Notes under the pieces: model-generated
What the model was told of the DNA's origin: nothing
What the model saw: the letters and a program-made list of their open reading frames with translations, nothing else
Database searches by the model: none
IMG/VR virus record: IMGVR_UViG_3300042905_003448
Coordinates: 1 to 24,137 of that record
Length of the DNA stretch: 24,137 nucleotides
From: a virus
Strand: one strand, 5' to 3'
Position numbers and translations under genes: made by a program
In this document: positions 15,464 to 22,461 of the stretch, in pieces
How positions within the stretch are numbered: position 1 is the first letter of the stretch
Layout: each line of letters opens with the position of its first letter

Positions 15464-15823
15464 TCAAACGCCAATATCGCCCTTATCGGGCACACCAAGT
15501 TTTGCAGCCTCAATTCGAAGCGCAAAGTTTTCATTTTCGAGCCTGAGCCGTTCGTTCTGTTGCTCAAGCTCTAATTTCATCCGGTAATATTCACGACGAT
15601 TTCTCATTGTGAAATACCCTATCGTTGCCGTAACGGCTGGAATGAAAAGATCCATAACGTGATGCCCGAAGCCTTCAAGGCCGCTTGAATACTTGCCCTG
15701 AGCGGCTGTAACAACAGCCGAAGCCAGTTCAAGCGTGCCGATTACAATCCAAGCCGGCCCCAATAGCCGATCCCCTATGGAATCTATGAAACTTCTGGTT
15801 GAATCGTGATCTAAATCGAGCAT
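15464..15823 (-). CDS. Two-helix membrane protein with C-terminal coiled coil, holin candidate
   Basis: A 119-residue protein. Residues 20-43 (LLGPAWIVIGTLELASAVVT) and 54-73 (HHVMDLFIPAVTATIGYFTM) are probable membrane helices. Residues 76-110 are charged and form a clear coiled coil (REYYRMKLELEQQNERLRLE). Two membrane helices plus a charged coiled tail is common among small phage holins and similar hole-forming proteins, which permeabilise the inner membrane at lysis. It has AAGGGA upstream of the ATG and starts 2 bases after the preceding gene stops. No holin family is recognised with certainty, and a spanin-like or superinfection-exclusion role is possible. Confidence 0.55.
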   Translation of the reverse strand: MLDLDHDSTRSFIDSIGDRLLGPAWIVIGTLELASAVVTAAQGKYSSGLEGFGHHVMDLFIPAVTATIGYFTMRNRREYYRMKLELEQQNERLRLENENFALRIEAAKLGVPDKGDIGV

Positions 15824-15825
15824 CC

Positions 15826-16077
15826 TTAGTTCCCTTGACGAATCATTCGTTTACCGAGCATACGTCCTGTGATGAGTGCAACCGCCAGCGCAAAAACCGG
15901 CGAAAGTCTGCTGCTCCAAGGCTCTGCAAGCCAAAGCGAGTGATTTTGCAGAATGGGCAGAATCACAAGCTCTAAAGCCGCCTGCGCGATGTTGCTGGTA
16001 ATGACAATCGTGCGAAGCTCTCGCCAGTTGATATAGCCCCAAATCGAGGGCAACTGATTTATCTCAGGTTCGGGCAT
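15826..16077 (-). CDS. Small membrane protein (83 aa)
   Basis: The ATG overlaps the stop of the preceding gene in a TAATG arrangement, with AGGGG eight bases upstream. Residues about 22-43 (RTIVITSNIAQAALELVILP) and 57-75 (LSPVFALAVALITGRMLG) are probable membrane segments, and the C-terminal tail is basic (KRMIRQGN). It sits between two other small membrane proteins in a tight run, so a joint holin/antiholin-like function is a fair inference. There is no recognised family. Confidence 0.55.
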   Translation of the reverse strand: MPEPEINQLPSIWGYINWRELRTIVITSNIAQAALELVILPILQNHSLWLAEPWSSRLSPVFALAVALITGRMLGKRMIRQGN

Positions 16078-16283
16078 TACTTTTCCCCTTTAGGCACCGT
16101 GAAACAATGACCACACACCGCGCCCACACCGAACGAAAAGGCCAGCGTTTTCTGATTCACTGCCCAAATCGCTTCTGACCACGTTTGCCCGCCTGTCTGC
16201 CACTTGTAGAGGTCAACAATCAGCAGCACAAAGGCCACAACCATTAGGAACGTAAAATTGCGGGCGGCATTGGTAAATGTCAT
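16077..16283 (-). CDS. Small membrane protein (68 aa)
   Basis: Starts with ATG at 16283 in a 4-base overlap with the upstream accessory gene. Residues 10-28 (FTFLMVVAFVLLIVDLYKW) are a strong membrane helix, and 46-63 (TLAFSFGVGAVCGHCFTV) a second, weaker one containing two Cys. The N-terminus and C-terminus (VPKGEK) are short and basic. It is the first gene of the membrane-protein run that follows the adhesion genes. Size and topology fit a holin-like protein, but nothing distinguishes a lysis role from another envelope function. Confidence 0.55.
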   Translation of the reverse strand: MTFTNAARNFTFLMVVAFVLLIVDLYKWQTGGQTWSEAIWAVNQKTLAFSFGVGAVCGHCFTVPKGEK

Positions 16284-16879
16284 GGTAATGGCCCGTTGGC
16301 TGTACCGTTGCCGTTCGGCGGTGCCGGTGGTGGTGGCGGATAGCCCCAGCCTAATCGTGGCATGGCATCTTCAAACTGTTGCAGTGTCGGCACGAGTCGA
16401 ACGCCTGAAACAACGTCATTTTCAATCTGGTAGGACGTTTTGTAACAGGCTGATCGAAACTCTCTGGCCTGCTTTGATTCAGCCGCCCACGCTGCATCTG
16501 AATCGTCTGTCCAGTCGCCAGCAGTATCGATATTGTCGTAATCTCGCGGGGCAACTGATTTATCCAGATAATCTCTGAGATACTTGGCAAATACAGGCCG
16601 GATTGATCGCAGGTAGCTAAGCTGCTCCTGTTGCGTCAGGCTCACCACCTGCCAGCTTTGATTGACTTTCCCCTGCTGGGCGTCAAATGTCAGCGTTTCG
16701 ACTGCTTTTTGCGTCTGTTCGTTAATCGTCGGTTTTGCGGCCGGGTTGAACGGATACCATCCATAACGGGCCAGTTCCGAAGGTGGCAGAGAGTAGAAAT
16801 TGCTGATATTGCGGTAATCCCGAGGCAGGTTTGCCGGGGCACCGATATTACCATTGACGACGAGGCAGTATTGCGGCAT
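16280..16879 (-). CDS. Tail-fibre accessory-like protein with N-terminal GWYP motif
   Basis: A 199-residue protein starting MPQYCLVVNGNIGAPANLPR, three bases after the lectin gene ends. The stretch LPRDYRNISNFYSLPPSELARYGWYPF is typical of the N-terminal region of small phage proteins encoded next to tail fibres and associated with fibre assembly or host binding. Residues 95-115 are helical (QLSYLRSIRPVFAKYLRDYL). The C-terminus is Pro/Gly/Asn-rich (PPPPPAPPNGNG). It follows the fibre and lectin genes, so an accessory or chaperone role for them is likely. The exact family is not certain. Confidence 0.55.
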   Translation of the reverse strand: MPQYCLVVNGNIGAPANLPRDYRNISNFYSLPPSELARYGWYPFNPAAKPTINEQTQKAVETLTFDAQQGKVNQSWQVVSLTQQEQLSYLRSIRPVFAKYLRDYLDKSVAPRDYDNIDTAGDWTDDSDAAWAAESKQAREFRSACYKTSYQIENDVVSGVRLVPTLQQFEDAMPRLGWGYPPPPPAPPNGNGTANGPLP

Positions 16880-16882
16880 GTG

Positions 16883-18952
16883 TTAGAAGCCCCATTTGGT
16901 TTTAAGGTAATTGCGAACACTTAGCCGGTCTGTATCGCTTAAGGCAGAAGGGTAAATGATGATTTCGGCGATGTTTCCATCCATTGAGAATTGAGATGAT
17001 GAATAAAAACCAATTCGATCTGGAGTAAATGACGTTGACCCAACATTTGTAGAAGTTCCGCTTGAATCAGTTGAATAGGCAGTTGCATTTGTGCCATCGT
17101 ATTTGAATGTGGAATAATCCCATTGCGTGCCATTGGTTCGTGGGTCGTTTGCGTGCTGCGATCCGCCGCCATTCATTTCGATCCGGCTGTTACTTGCAGC
17201 AAAAAGATAGTTTGGCGAACCAGTTGATTTCCCAAGAATTACAGAGCCATTTACGGTGTCATTATTTTTGTAAACGACAAATATTGTGAAGTTGCCTGTG
17301 ATCGAATAACCAAGGCTTAGCCACTGACTCCCATTGAACGCCACTGCCCCCAGCCCATTCCTGCCTTTTGCCGGTGGCAACCATGTTGGCCGATTGGCAA
17401 GCGTTGTCTGTGTGGCGTGCCGGTTGTTGCCAGATAGATCATTCCACTGGTAAACGGCATCTCCATCTTTAATGACGTTTGTTGCCCCTGCGTCTGTATA
17501 AAGCGACGAAGTTTGCGGGGCACTGAGCCATAAAGCCGCACCCGAGACGGGCAGGGTTGTAAATGGGTTGTAAAGGTCAGGAAAAGCGGCTGTGGGTGGT
17601 GTAAAGCTGGCCAAGTAGCGGGCTATGCCTTTTGTCAAGCGAAAGTCGTCCAGATTGCCGTTCAGCTTTAACATTGTGGCCATCGACCCGATTATTAATG
17701 TACCAGTTGCCGAAAAGTCATTGTTCCAGCCTGTTGACGATGTAATGGTCTGAGAAATACCATCAACGAACATATAGATTGTGGAACTACTGCGAACTGC
17801 TGCAATGTGATACCACTGATTAAGGTTGGGTGTCCAATTAAAGTAAGCAAAGACCGATCCGTTGCCATGCCGCCCTAGCCGCAGTCGTTTTGTTCCACTT
17901 GAATCTTCAAGCGCAAACCACCACATTGTAGTGCTTGCAGCTGATTCGCTTGATTGAATATTGGCAATCCCCATGATCTGATTCGTGCCCGGTAATGCCA
18001 AAAATCGCACAAATGTTTCAACTGTAAAGTCACCAGTGCCAACCGCAAAAGCAGCGTTGCTACCTGCATTTAATTGGTCTCCCGTTCCATCAAGGCTTAG
18101 TGAGCCTGTCCCAAACTTAACCACAGATGTGCTAACTTTTGCATCGCCAGCCGCCGTTATATTTAACGCATTCGGCCCACTATCTACAAATGTCGTGCTG
18201 CCGTTTGTCCCGTCCATGTGCAGAAGCAGCGAAACTTTATCGATATACGGGTCTTTGTAGATACCATCCGCCCAGCTTAATACCTGTGCCTTTGTCGTGT
18301 TGTCATGATATTGGTTGTAAACCAGAAATTCAGCCAGATCCACTTTAGCATAGCCGTTATAAACCCTGCCAATCTGCCCAATGACAGGATTAGCATTAAC
18401 TGGCCCGCTTGTTGAGTTTGTAACACCGTTGACTTCAATCGTGACCGTTGTGCCTGTCCGCCTTGCAACAATCTCGCAGAATAAGCCGTTTGTGATAGCA
18501 TTATTGTTGCCATAAACAATGTCGCCCGAGCCGGTAAACCAATACGTTCCCTGCAAGTAAGTGTTCAGCGAATTTAGGCTGGCTTCTGCCTCGCCAAAAA
18601 AGCCGCCGCCGTTACCATCCGCCTCCCGCATAAACCCGATCCAGTAGATTGTAAAATCCCCGGTCAGGGTCATACTTGCGAAATTGATAATATCATCGAA
18701 ACCATCAAAAGAGACGGTCTGAAAGCCGCTGCCCTGATTGGTTTTCAGGATCGGCTGCTTTGTGCCGGTGGCCTGCGTGGCGTGATTTGTGCCGCCTGAT
18801 TTGTCGTTAAACTGAGTGACATTTGTTCCAGAGGTGACAACATCGGTTGCGGAATACCACCGCTGAAGGCCGGTAAGCTGCGATGGGGTAAAAGCACCAC
18901 CACCACCGCCGCCGGTTGTTGCCGTTTTGCGTTGTAAGAGCTTGGCAATCAT
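16883..18952 (-). CDS. Three-domain LamG/concanavalin-like receptor-binding protein
   Basis: 689 residues from the preferred ATG at 18952, which overlaps the fibre stop as ATGA and has AGGG eight bases upstream; a TTG at 18982 would add ten residues. Three lectin-like modules are visible. The first (about 20-230) contains GLQRWYSATDV, DKSGGTNHATQAT and a SFDGFDD strand. The central one (about 235-460) is LamG-like: VSLLLHMDGTNGSTTFVDSG, FGTGSLSLDGTGDQL, DFTVETFVRF and NQWYHIAAVR. The third (about 470-689) repeats the layout of the first (ALWLSA, WNDLSGNNRHATQ, AEIIIYPSALSDTDR) and ends YLKTKWGF. Such domains bind glycans on host surfaces and are common at phage tail tips. It is a strong candidate for host adsorption. 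A short Gly run (GGGGGG) precedes the first module. Confidence 0.8.
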   Translation of the reverse strand: MIAKLLQRKTATTGGGGGGAFTPSQLTGLQRWYSATDVVTSGTNVTQFNDKSGGTNHATQATGTKQPILKTNQGSGFQTVSFDGFDDIINFASMTLTGDFTIYWIGFMREADGNGGGFFGEAEASLNSLNTYLQGTYWFTGSGDIVYGNNNAITNGLFCEIVARRTGTTVTIEVNGVTNSTSGPVNANPVIGQIGRVYNGYAKVDLAEFLVYNQYHDNTTKAQVLSWADGIYKDPYIDKVSLLLHMDGTNGSTTFVDSGPNALNITAAGDAKVSTSVVKFGTGSLSLDGTGDQLNAGSNAAFAVGTGDFTVETFVRFLALPGTNQIMGIANIQSSESAASTTMWWFALEDSSGTKRLRLGRHGNGSVFAYFNWTPNLNQWYHIAAVRSSSTIYMFVDGISQTITSSTGWNNDFSATGTLIIGSMATMLKLNGNLDDFRLTKGIARYLASFTPPTAAFPDLYNPFTTLPVSGAALWLSAPQTSSLYTDAGATNVIKDGDAVYQWNDLSGNNRHATQTTLANRPTWLPPAKGRNGLGAVAFNGSQWLSLGYSITGNFTIFVVYKNNDTVNGSVILGKSTGSPNYLFAASNSRIEMNGGGSQHANDPRTNGTQWDYSTFKYDGTNATAYSTDSSGTSTNVGSTSFTPDRIGFYSSSQFSMDGNIAEIIIYPSALSDTDRLSVRNYLKTKWGF

Positions 18953-20121
18953 TGATTTTGCCCTGATACAAACGCTTTCCAAGACGTTCCGCCATCGACC
19001 GTATAAAAGGCAAACGTGTCACTCTTGCCGTTGGTCGAAGTGAGCGTTGGGGCTGTGCCTGATGGCCATTTGATCGAAGCAGGCCACGTCACTGCCCGAG
19101 CCGTGCCATCGGCTGTAAATTCCAGCGTGAAAGCCGACGCCATCAAACTGGTAGGCACATTCGAGATTGTCAGTGTGGTTATGGCTGCATTCAGGCTGAC
19201 TTTGAAGAAATTACTGCCTGAAAGGTCGAGCGTGAGCGTGCCGCTGCTGATCGCTGGGCTGGTGTAAGATTCCCGCCATGACTGAAAACGTGGCTTGTCC
19301 AGAATGTTACTGTTGTAATTCTGCTGGCCGGTGAATGTGTTTGTCGAAAGCGTTGCGTAGGTTGATGCTGCTGAGGCTGTCGTCAGGTAGGTTGAAAGGC
19401 TGGCAATCGTGGCATAAGTAGCCGATGCGTTACTGGTCGTCAATCCGTCTGTGATGCCGTATCCAGCAAGTGTTGTCGGCTTGCCGGTCAGGTTAGCATA
19501 GCTAAAACTGGCCGATGGCAAATAAGTTGCCGCCGCATTGGCTGTCGTCAGATACAGGCTTAAATTCGGCGTTCCTGTAATGTTGCTGTAGGTTAAGCAG
19601 GAAGCTGTAATATAGCCCGATGGGTTCGTCTGCAAATAATAGGTGCTTGCCGCTGTGGTACTAAGCAGGTAAACGCCTAGATTCGGCGTGCCGGTCAGGT
19701 CAGAATAAGCTCCTGACGTTGCCACCGTGGCAAATGTCGGTTTACCCGTAATGTTTGACCACGTAAGGCAGGAAACCGTCGCATAGTTGCCGATGGGCTG
19801 ATACGTCGATGCTGCCGTTGAACTCAACAGATATACGTTCAGATTCGGCAGGCCGGTTAAATCGCTGTAGAGGCCGCTGGTGGCGACATTGGCGAACGTT
19901 GGCTTGCCGGTCAGGTTCGCCCAAGTGTTATTGGCAATCGTCTGATAAACGGTCAGATTCGGCGTGCCGGGAAGATTGCTGTAGTTGATTGAAACATTGC
20001 CCGTCATGTTATTGACGGCTGTAACCATTGCCGTGCGATCATCCTGAAGGATCGTTACGGAAAGGGGCGGGATGACGATTTGAGCCGGTGAATTTGCCAG
20101 TACAACAATCGGGTCAGGCAC
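18949..20121 (-). CDS. Tail fibre protein with tandem repeats
   Basis: 390 residues from GTG 20121, preferred because GGGAGG lies about 5 bases upstream; a TTG at 20145 is in frame but has no such site. After a short N-terminal head, residues 45-260 consist of repeated fibre units (YSDLTGTPNL, NLTGKPTF, STTAASTY, YGITDG) typical of trimeric phage tail fibres. Two long units are nearly identical. The C-terminal domain (about 275-390) matches a frequent phage fibre tip: LDLSGSNFFKVSLNA, TLEFTADGTARAVTWPASIK, WPSGTAPTLTS, FYTVDGGTSWKAF. It likely forms the shaft and tip of a host-contacting fibre. It overlaps the BppU_N-like gene upstream and the lectin gene downstream, so the three are probably translated together. 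Confidence 0.8.
   Translation of the reverse strand: MPDPIVVLANSPAQIVIPPLSVTILQDDRTAMVTAVNNMTGNVSINYSNLPGTPNLTVYQTIANNTWANLTGKPTFANVATSGLYSDLTGLPNLNVYLLSSTAASTYQPIGNYATVSCLTWSNITGKPTFATVATSGAYSDLTGTPNLGVYLLSTTAASTYYLQTNPSGYITASCLTYSNITGTPNLSLYLTTANAAATYLPSASFSYANLTGKPTTLAGYGITDGLTTSNASATYATIASLSTYLTTASAASTYATLSTNTFTGQQNYNSNILDKPRFQSWRESYTSPAISSGTLTLDLSGSNFFKVSLNAAITTLTISNVPTSLMASAFTLEFTADGTARAVTWPASIKWPSGTAPTLTSTNGKSDTFAFYTVDGGTSWKAFVSGQNQ
19591..19923 (-). repeat. Two near-identical tail-fibre repeat units (54 and 57 codons)
   Basis: Unit 1 (19923-19762) and unit 2 (19761-19591) begin WANLTGKPTF and WSNITGKPTF, continue with VATSGxYSDLTGxPNL and VYLLSxTAASTY, and end CLT. Unit 2 is three codons longer, with a YLQTNPSGYITAS insertion. 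Partial third and fourth units follow (YSNITGTPNL, YANLTGKPTT). This suggests recent internal duplication, with potential for length change by recombination. Confidence 0.7.
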
Positions 20122-20482
20122 TGCAACCTCCCTTGCACTTGGCAATGGCTGGGCCCGCCAGAATAGTTCGCTTGTAGTTGGCTGCGTCGGTCATGTCCAG
20201 TTCCCAGCCGTGGCAATCTTCAGGCACATTGGCCGTAAGTTCTCGTGAAAAGGCCGGGGCTATGGTGCCATTAGCTGCACTAATCACCGAAACATTGCCT
20301 GTAAATACTTGCCCGTTTACCAGCAAATTGGCTTCAAACTGGTATCCCGTGATGTTTACGGGCACATTGGTCGTGATGTTGTTGGCCGTAACCGGTGACG
20401 TGATCTGGAAGGCCAGCGTGACGTTGTTGCCGGGATAAAACTCGATGGGATATGTTGCGGCGGTTTGTTTCCACTTACTCAT
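20114..20482 (-). CDS. BppU_N-like beta-sandwich protein
   Basis: A 122-residue protein with ATG at 20482, overlapping the preceding stop by 4 bases. The order FYPGNNVTLAFQIT, VPVNITGYQFEANLLVNG, a middle strand block and a final WELDMTDAANYKRTILAGPAI is the usual pattern for the N-terminal module of baseplate upper proteins and related phage sandwich domains (G-x-x-x-L-x-F strand, then TGY-x-F-x-A, then a Y-x-x-x-I-x-x-G end strand). It is followed by a C-terminal CKGGC. It may connect the fibre or lectin to the virion. The same type of fold appears to be fused to the head-tail adaptor elsewhere in the window. Confidence 0.6.
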   Translation of the reverse strand: MSKWKQTAATYPIEFYPGNNVTLAFQITSPVTANNITTNVPVNITGYQFEANLLVNGQVFTGNVSVISAANGTIAPAFSRELTANVPEDCHGWELDMTDAANYKRTILAGPAIAKCKGGCSA

Positions 20483-20778
20483 GACGTGACCGCTCCGATC
20501 CAGGCTCCGTTTTGGGTGAGCCCTCTGGAGTTTGTGCAGACAACCGTGAGTGTTCGCACGCCGGCCGAACTAAAGCTGACGGTGACGGTTCCGGTATTTC
20601 CGCCCGAGACGATGGTGGCATTGGCACCTGCTGACCACTGGAAGGCGGGGCTTGTGGTGGGGCAGGTGGCCGTGAACGTGTAGTTGCCGGTGGTGGTAAT
20701 GTTGCCGGCAGGCGGAATGACGGTAACATTGGGCATGACAAGCCCATTAACCAGCAGAATTGCTGCTCTGCGCGTCAT
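20479..20778 (-). CDS. Small Ig/PKD-like domain protein
   Basis: A 99-residue protein with ATG at 20778 and a very strong ribosome binding site (AGGAGG) upstream, overlapping the portal 3' end by 32 bases. The first 15 residues (MTRRAAILLVNGLVM) are hydrophobic and basic and could be a weak signal or a short helix. The rest is one Ig/PKD-like domain: GNYTFTATCP, AFQWSAGANATIVSGG, GTVTVSFSSAGVRTLTVVCT. Ig-like modules on phage structural proteins usually sit on the virion surface and aid contact with cells or glycans. It opens the adhesion cassette after the portal, and could be a virion decoration. Confidence 0.6.
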   Translation of the reverse strand: MTRRAAILLVNGLVMPNVTVIPPAGNITTTGNYTFTATCPTTSPAFQWSAGANATIVSGGNTGTVTVSFSSAGVRTLTVVCTNSRGLTQNGAWIGAVTS

Positions 20779-22396
20779 CCTGCCCTCCTTTCTCGTCTTC
20801 TTCGGCTGAAGCCTGTTCCTCTTCCGGTGCAGGGGGCGGCTGGAGCGGCATCTGGGCCTGAGCCAGCAGCATGTTTTCCTGCATGATGAGGGCCATTTCG
20901 TTCTGGACTTTGGCGTAAGCCTCTTCCTGGGGGATGTTGAGGTCTTCGGCGACCATTGTGGTACGCGATTTCATGTTGAAATTGAGCTGGAAGGCGTCGT
21001 GGGCGTCGCGTTCCGGGCCTGGCCGGTTCTTGGTCATGATCGGCCAGATCATGCGGAAGTTAGAATCGAAGTCGGCAAGAGCGGCTGCAAGGATCTGGTC
21101 GTAGGCCATGACATACTGGGCAGTCTGCTCGTCCTGAATCTCGGCACTGAGCAGTTGCAGCCGGGCGATAGTCAGGCATTTCTTGGCGATCTTGCGTTCG
21201 AAATACTCGAATGTTCGCTGCCGTGCTTCGGCACGCTCGATAAGCGGAAGCTGTTCGGACATGATGGCAACACCGGAAGTGCCGCCCTGCTGTGTCATGC
21301 GGATGGTGGAGGCGGGCACGCCTTCCATTTCGACCATGTGGTCGATGTATTGGGTGAGATCGTTCCAGTCGTACTGGGTAAAACCGAGGTCGGGGCCGAG
21401 AAATTCGGCGGTGGCCTCCATCTTGGTCATTTCGACGTTGCCGGTCGATTCCAGGCGGGTGTATTGGCCCGGCTTCTGGTCGCGAGGCAGGTTCCAGTCA
21501 GCTTTGGTGTTTTTGAGAACGCCTTTGGGCCGCCAGTGGATGATCTGGTCGGCCAGATCGGAAAGGCGGCGGTTGACGTGCATGTTGAGATGGGAGAGGT
21601 GCTGGCCGGGGCCGGAGACCCAGAACGAGTTCCGGGGCATCTCGAAATGGACATACTCGAACGGCACAACCCCGAGATAGTTGGGCTGAGGGTAGCCGAA
21701 AACTTCGCTCATACCGGCATTTTTGTTGGTGGCCGAGTTGGTCGAACTCTGGATAACGGGTGTCGGCGAGGTGAACTTGGAGATCTCGTCGGCCGAGAAG
21801 TAGCGGGCCATACGATTGTCGCCGAAGTTGGAGAGGGTGGCGATTGCCCACGGCTCCATGGCGTCGTCGGACGTAAAGAACGGCACAAACTCGGACGAGT
21901 CCCAGGTGCGCATCTTGACCGGCACAGAGATGGCGTCTGGGCCGTCGTTGGGTACAAACTCGATCGCGGCGGCGTCGTTGATATGCGTGATCCGGTCGGC
22001 AAGCTGCATGACCGAATCGAAATTGTTGGCCTTGTAGATCGTGTTGAGAAACGCGGTGGCTTCGGGATGGCCGTAGATTTCGCGGAACGGGCCTTTGCGG
22101 TAGAGGTGCGTCGAAAGGACATCGACTGTCCGCCGCATGATCTTGGAGTAACGGACGGCAATATCGCGAGCCCGGTCGTTGCCGATCCATTCCGAGATGT
22201 AGGGGATGAAGTTGCCGTCGTAACAGTCGCGGCAGACGCCGGCAAGCACAAGGCGAGTCTGATCGGCCGGGAAGCCGGACTCGATGATTTCGCGGGCTTT
22301 AGCGGCATCGTCGGCAACCAGAACCGCAGGAACAAGCCCGATATTGCGTGTCGGGTTGACAAGCGGATTGAAAATGGAGCCGAGCGAGATTCCCAT
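20747..22396 (-). CDS. Portal protein
   Basis: 549 residues from ATG 22396, chosen because GAAGGG lies 7 bases upstream; a TTG at 22411 would add five residues. The portal forms the dodecameric DNA channel at the capsid vertex, docks the terminase and later holds the neck. The sequence shows an alpha-rich N-terminal region with a DRARDIAVRYSKIMRRTVD helix, a central body with FVPFFTSDDAMEPWAIATL, EYVHFEMPRNSFWV and WRPKGVLKNTKADWN, a probable long stem helix segment (ERAEARQRTFEYFERKIAKK), and an acidic C-terminal tail (PPPAPEEEQASAEEDEKGGQ). Length and composition match portals of siphophages. Its place right after the large terminase subunit supports the call. The acidic tail is dispensable-looking and may be disordered. 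Confidence 0.8.
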   Translation of the reverse strand: MGISLGSIFNPLVNPTRNIGLVPAVLVADDAAKAREIIESGFPADQTRLVLAGVCRDCYDGNFIPYISEWIGNDRARDIAVRYSKIMRRTVDVLSTHLYRKGPFREIYGHPEATAFLNTIYKANNFDSVMQLADRITHINDAAAIEFVPNDGPDAISVPVKMRTWDSSEFVPFFTSDDAMEPWAIATLSNFGDNRMARYFSADEISKFTSPTPVIQSSTNSATNKNAGMSEVFGYPQPNYLGVVPFEYVHFEMPRNSFWVSGPGQHLSHLNMHVNRRLSDLADQIIHWRPKGVLKNTKADWNLPRDQKPGQYTRLESTGNVEMTKMEATAEFLGPDLGFTQYDWNDLTQYIDHMVEMEGVPASTIRMTQQGGTSGVAIMSEQLPLIERAEARQRTFEYFERKIAKKCLTIARLQLLSAEIQDEQTAQYVMAYDQILAAALADFDSNFRMIWPIMTKNRPGPERDAHDAFQLNFNMKSRTTMVAEDLNIPQEEAYAKVQNEMALIMQENMLLAQAQMPLQPPPAPEEEQASAEEDEKGGQDDAQSSNSAG

Positions 22397-22414
22397 GCGT
22401 GCGCCCTTCAAGAG

Positions 22415-22432
22415 TATCGGTTAATACCGATA
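22415..22432 (-). promoter_or_regulatory. Intergenic dyad, copy A1, upstream of portal gene
   Basis: A perfect seven-base inverted repeat TATCGGT-TAAT-ACCGATA. In minus sense the core is GTATTAACC. It lies 18 bases from the portal ATG, directly before the ribosome binding site. It shares the core and spacer with the other copies but has CGGT/ACCG arms in place of CTGGT/ACCAG, which suggests covariation that keeps the stem. Confidence 0.55.
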
Positions 22433-22442
22433 TAAAAAGTGT

Positions 22443-22458
22443 ACTGGTTAATACATGC
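22443..22458 (-). promoter_or_regulatory. Intergenic element, copy A2, upstream of portal gene
   Basis: The plus strand has ACTGGTTAATACAT. The left arm and core match the other copies but the right arm is degraded. In minus sense GTATTAACCAGTACACTT matches the scaffold-gene copy over the last thirteen bases except one A/G in the core. With copy A1 it forms a tandem pair in the 65-base gap between the terminase and portal genes. Confidence 0.5.
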
Positions 22459-22461
22459 GTG

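Noticed and set aside
16883-18952. Diversity-generating retroelement target in the lectin gene
   Set aside because: No reverse transcriptase or template repeat is visible in the window and no adenine-biased variable segment was noticed.
19591-19923. Tandem repeats as a CRISPR array
   Set aside because: The units are 54-57 codons, in frame, have no spacers, and encode typical fibre repeat motifs.
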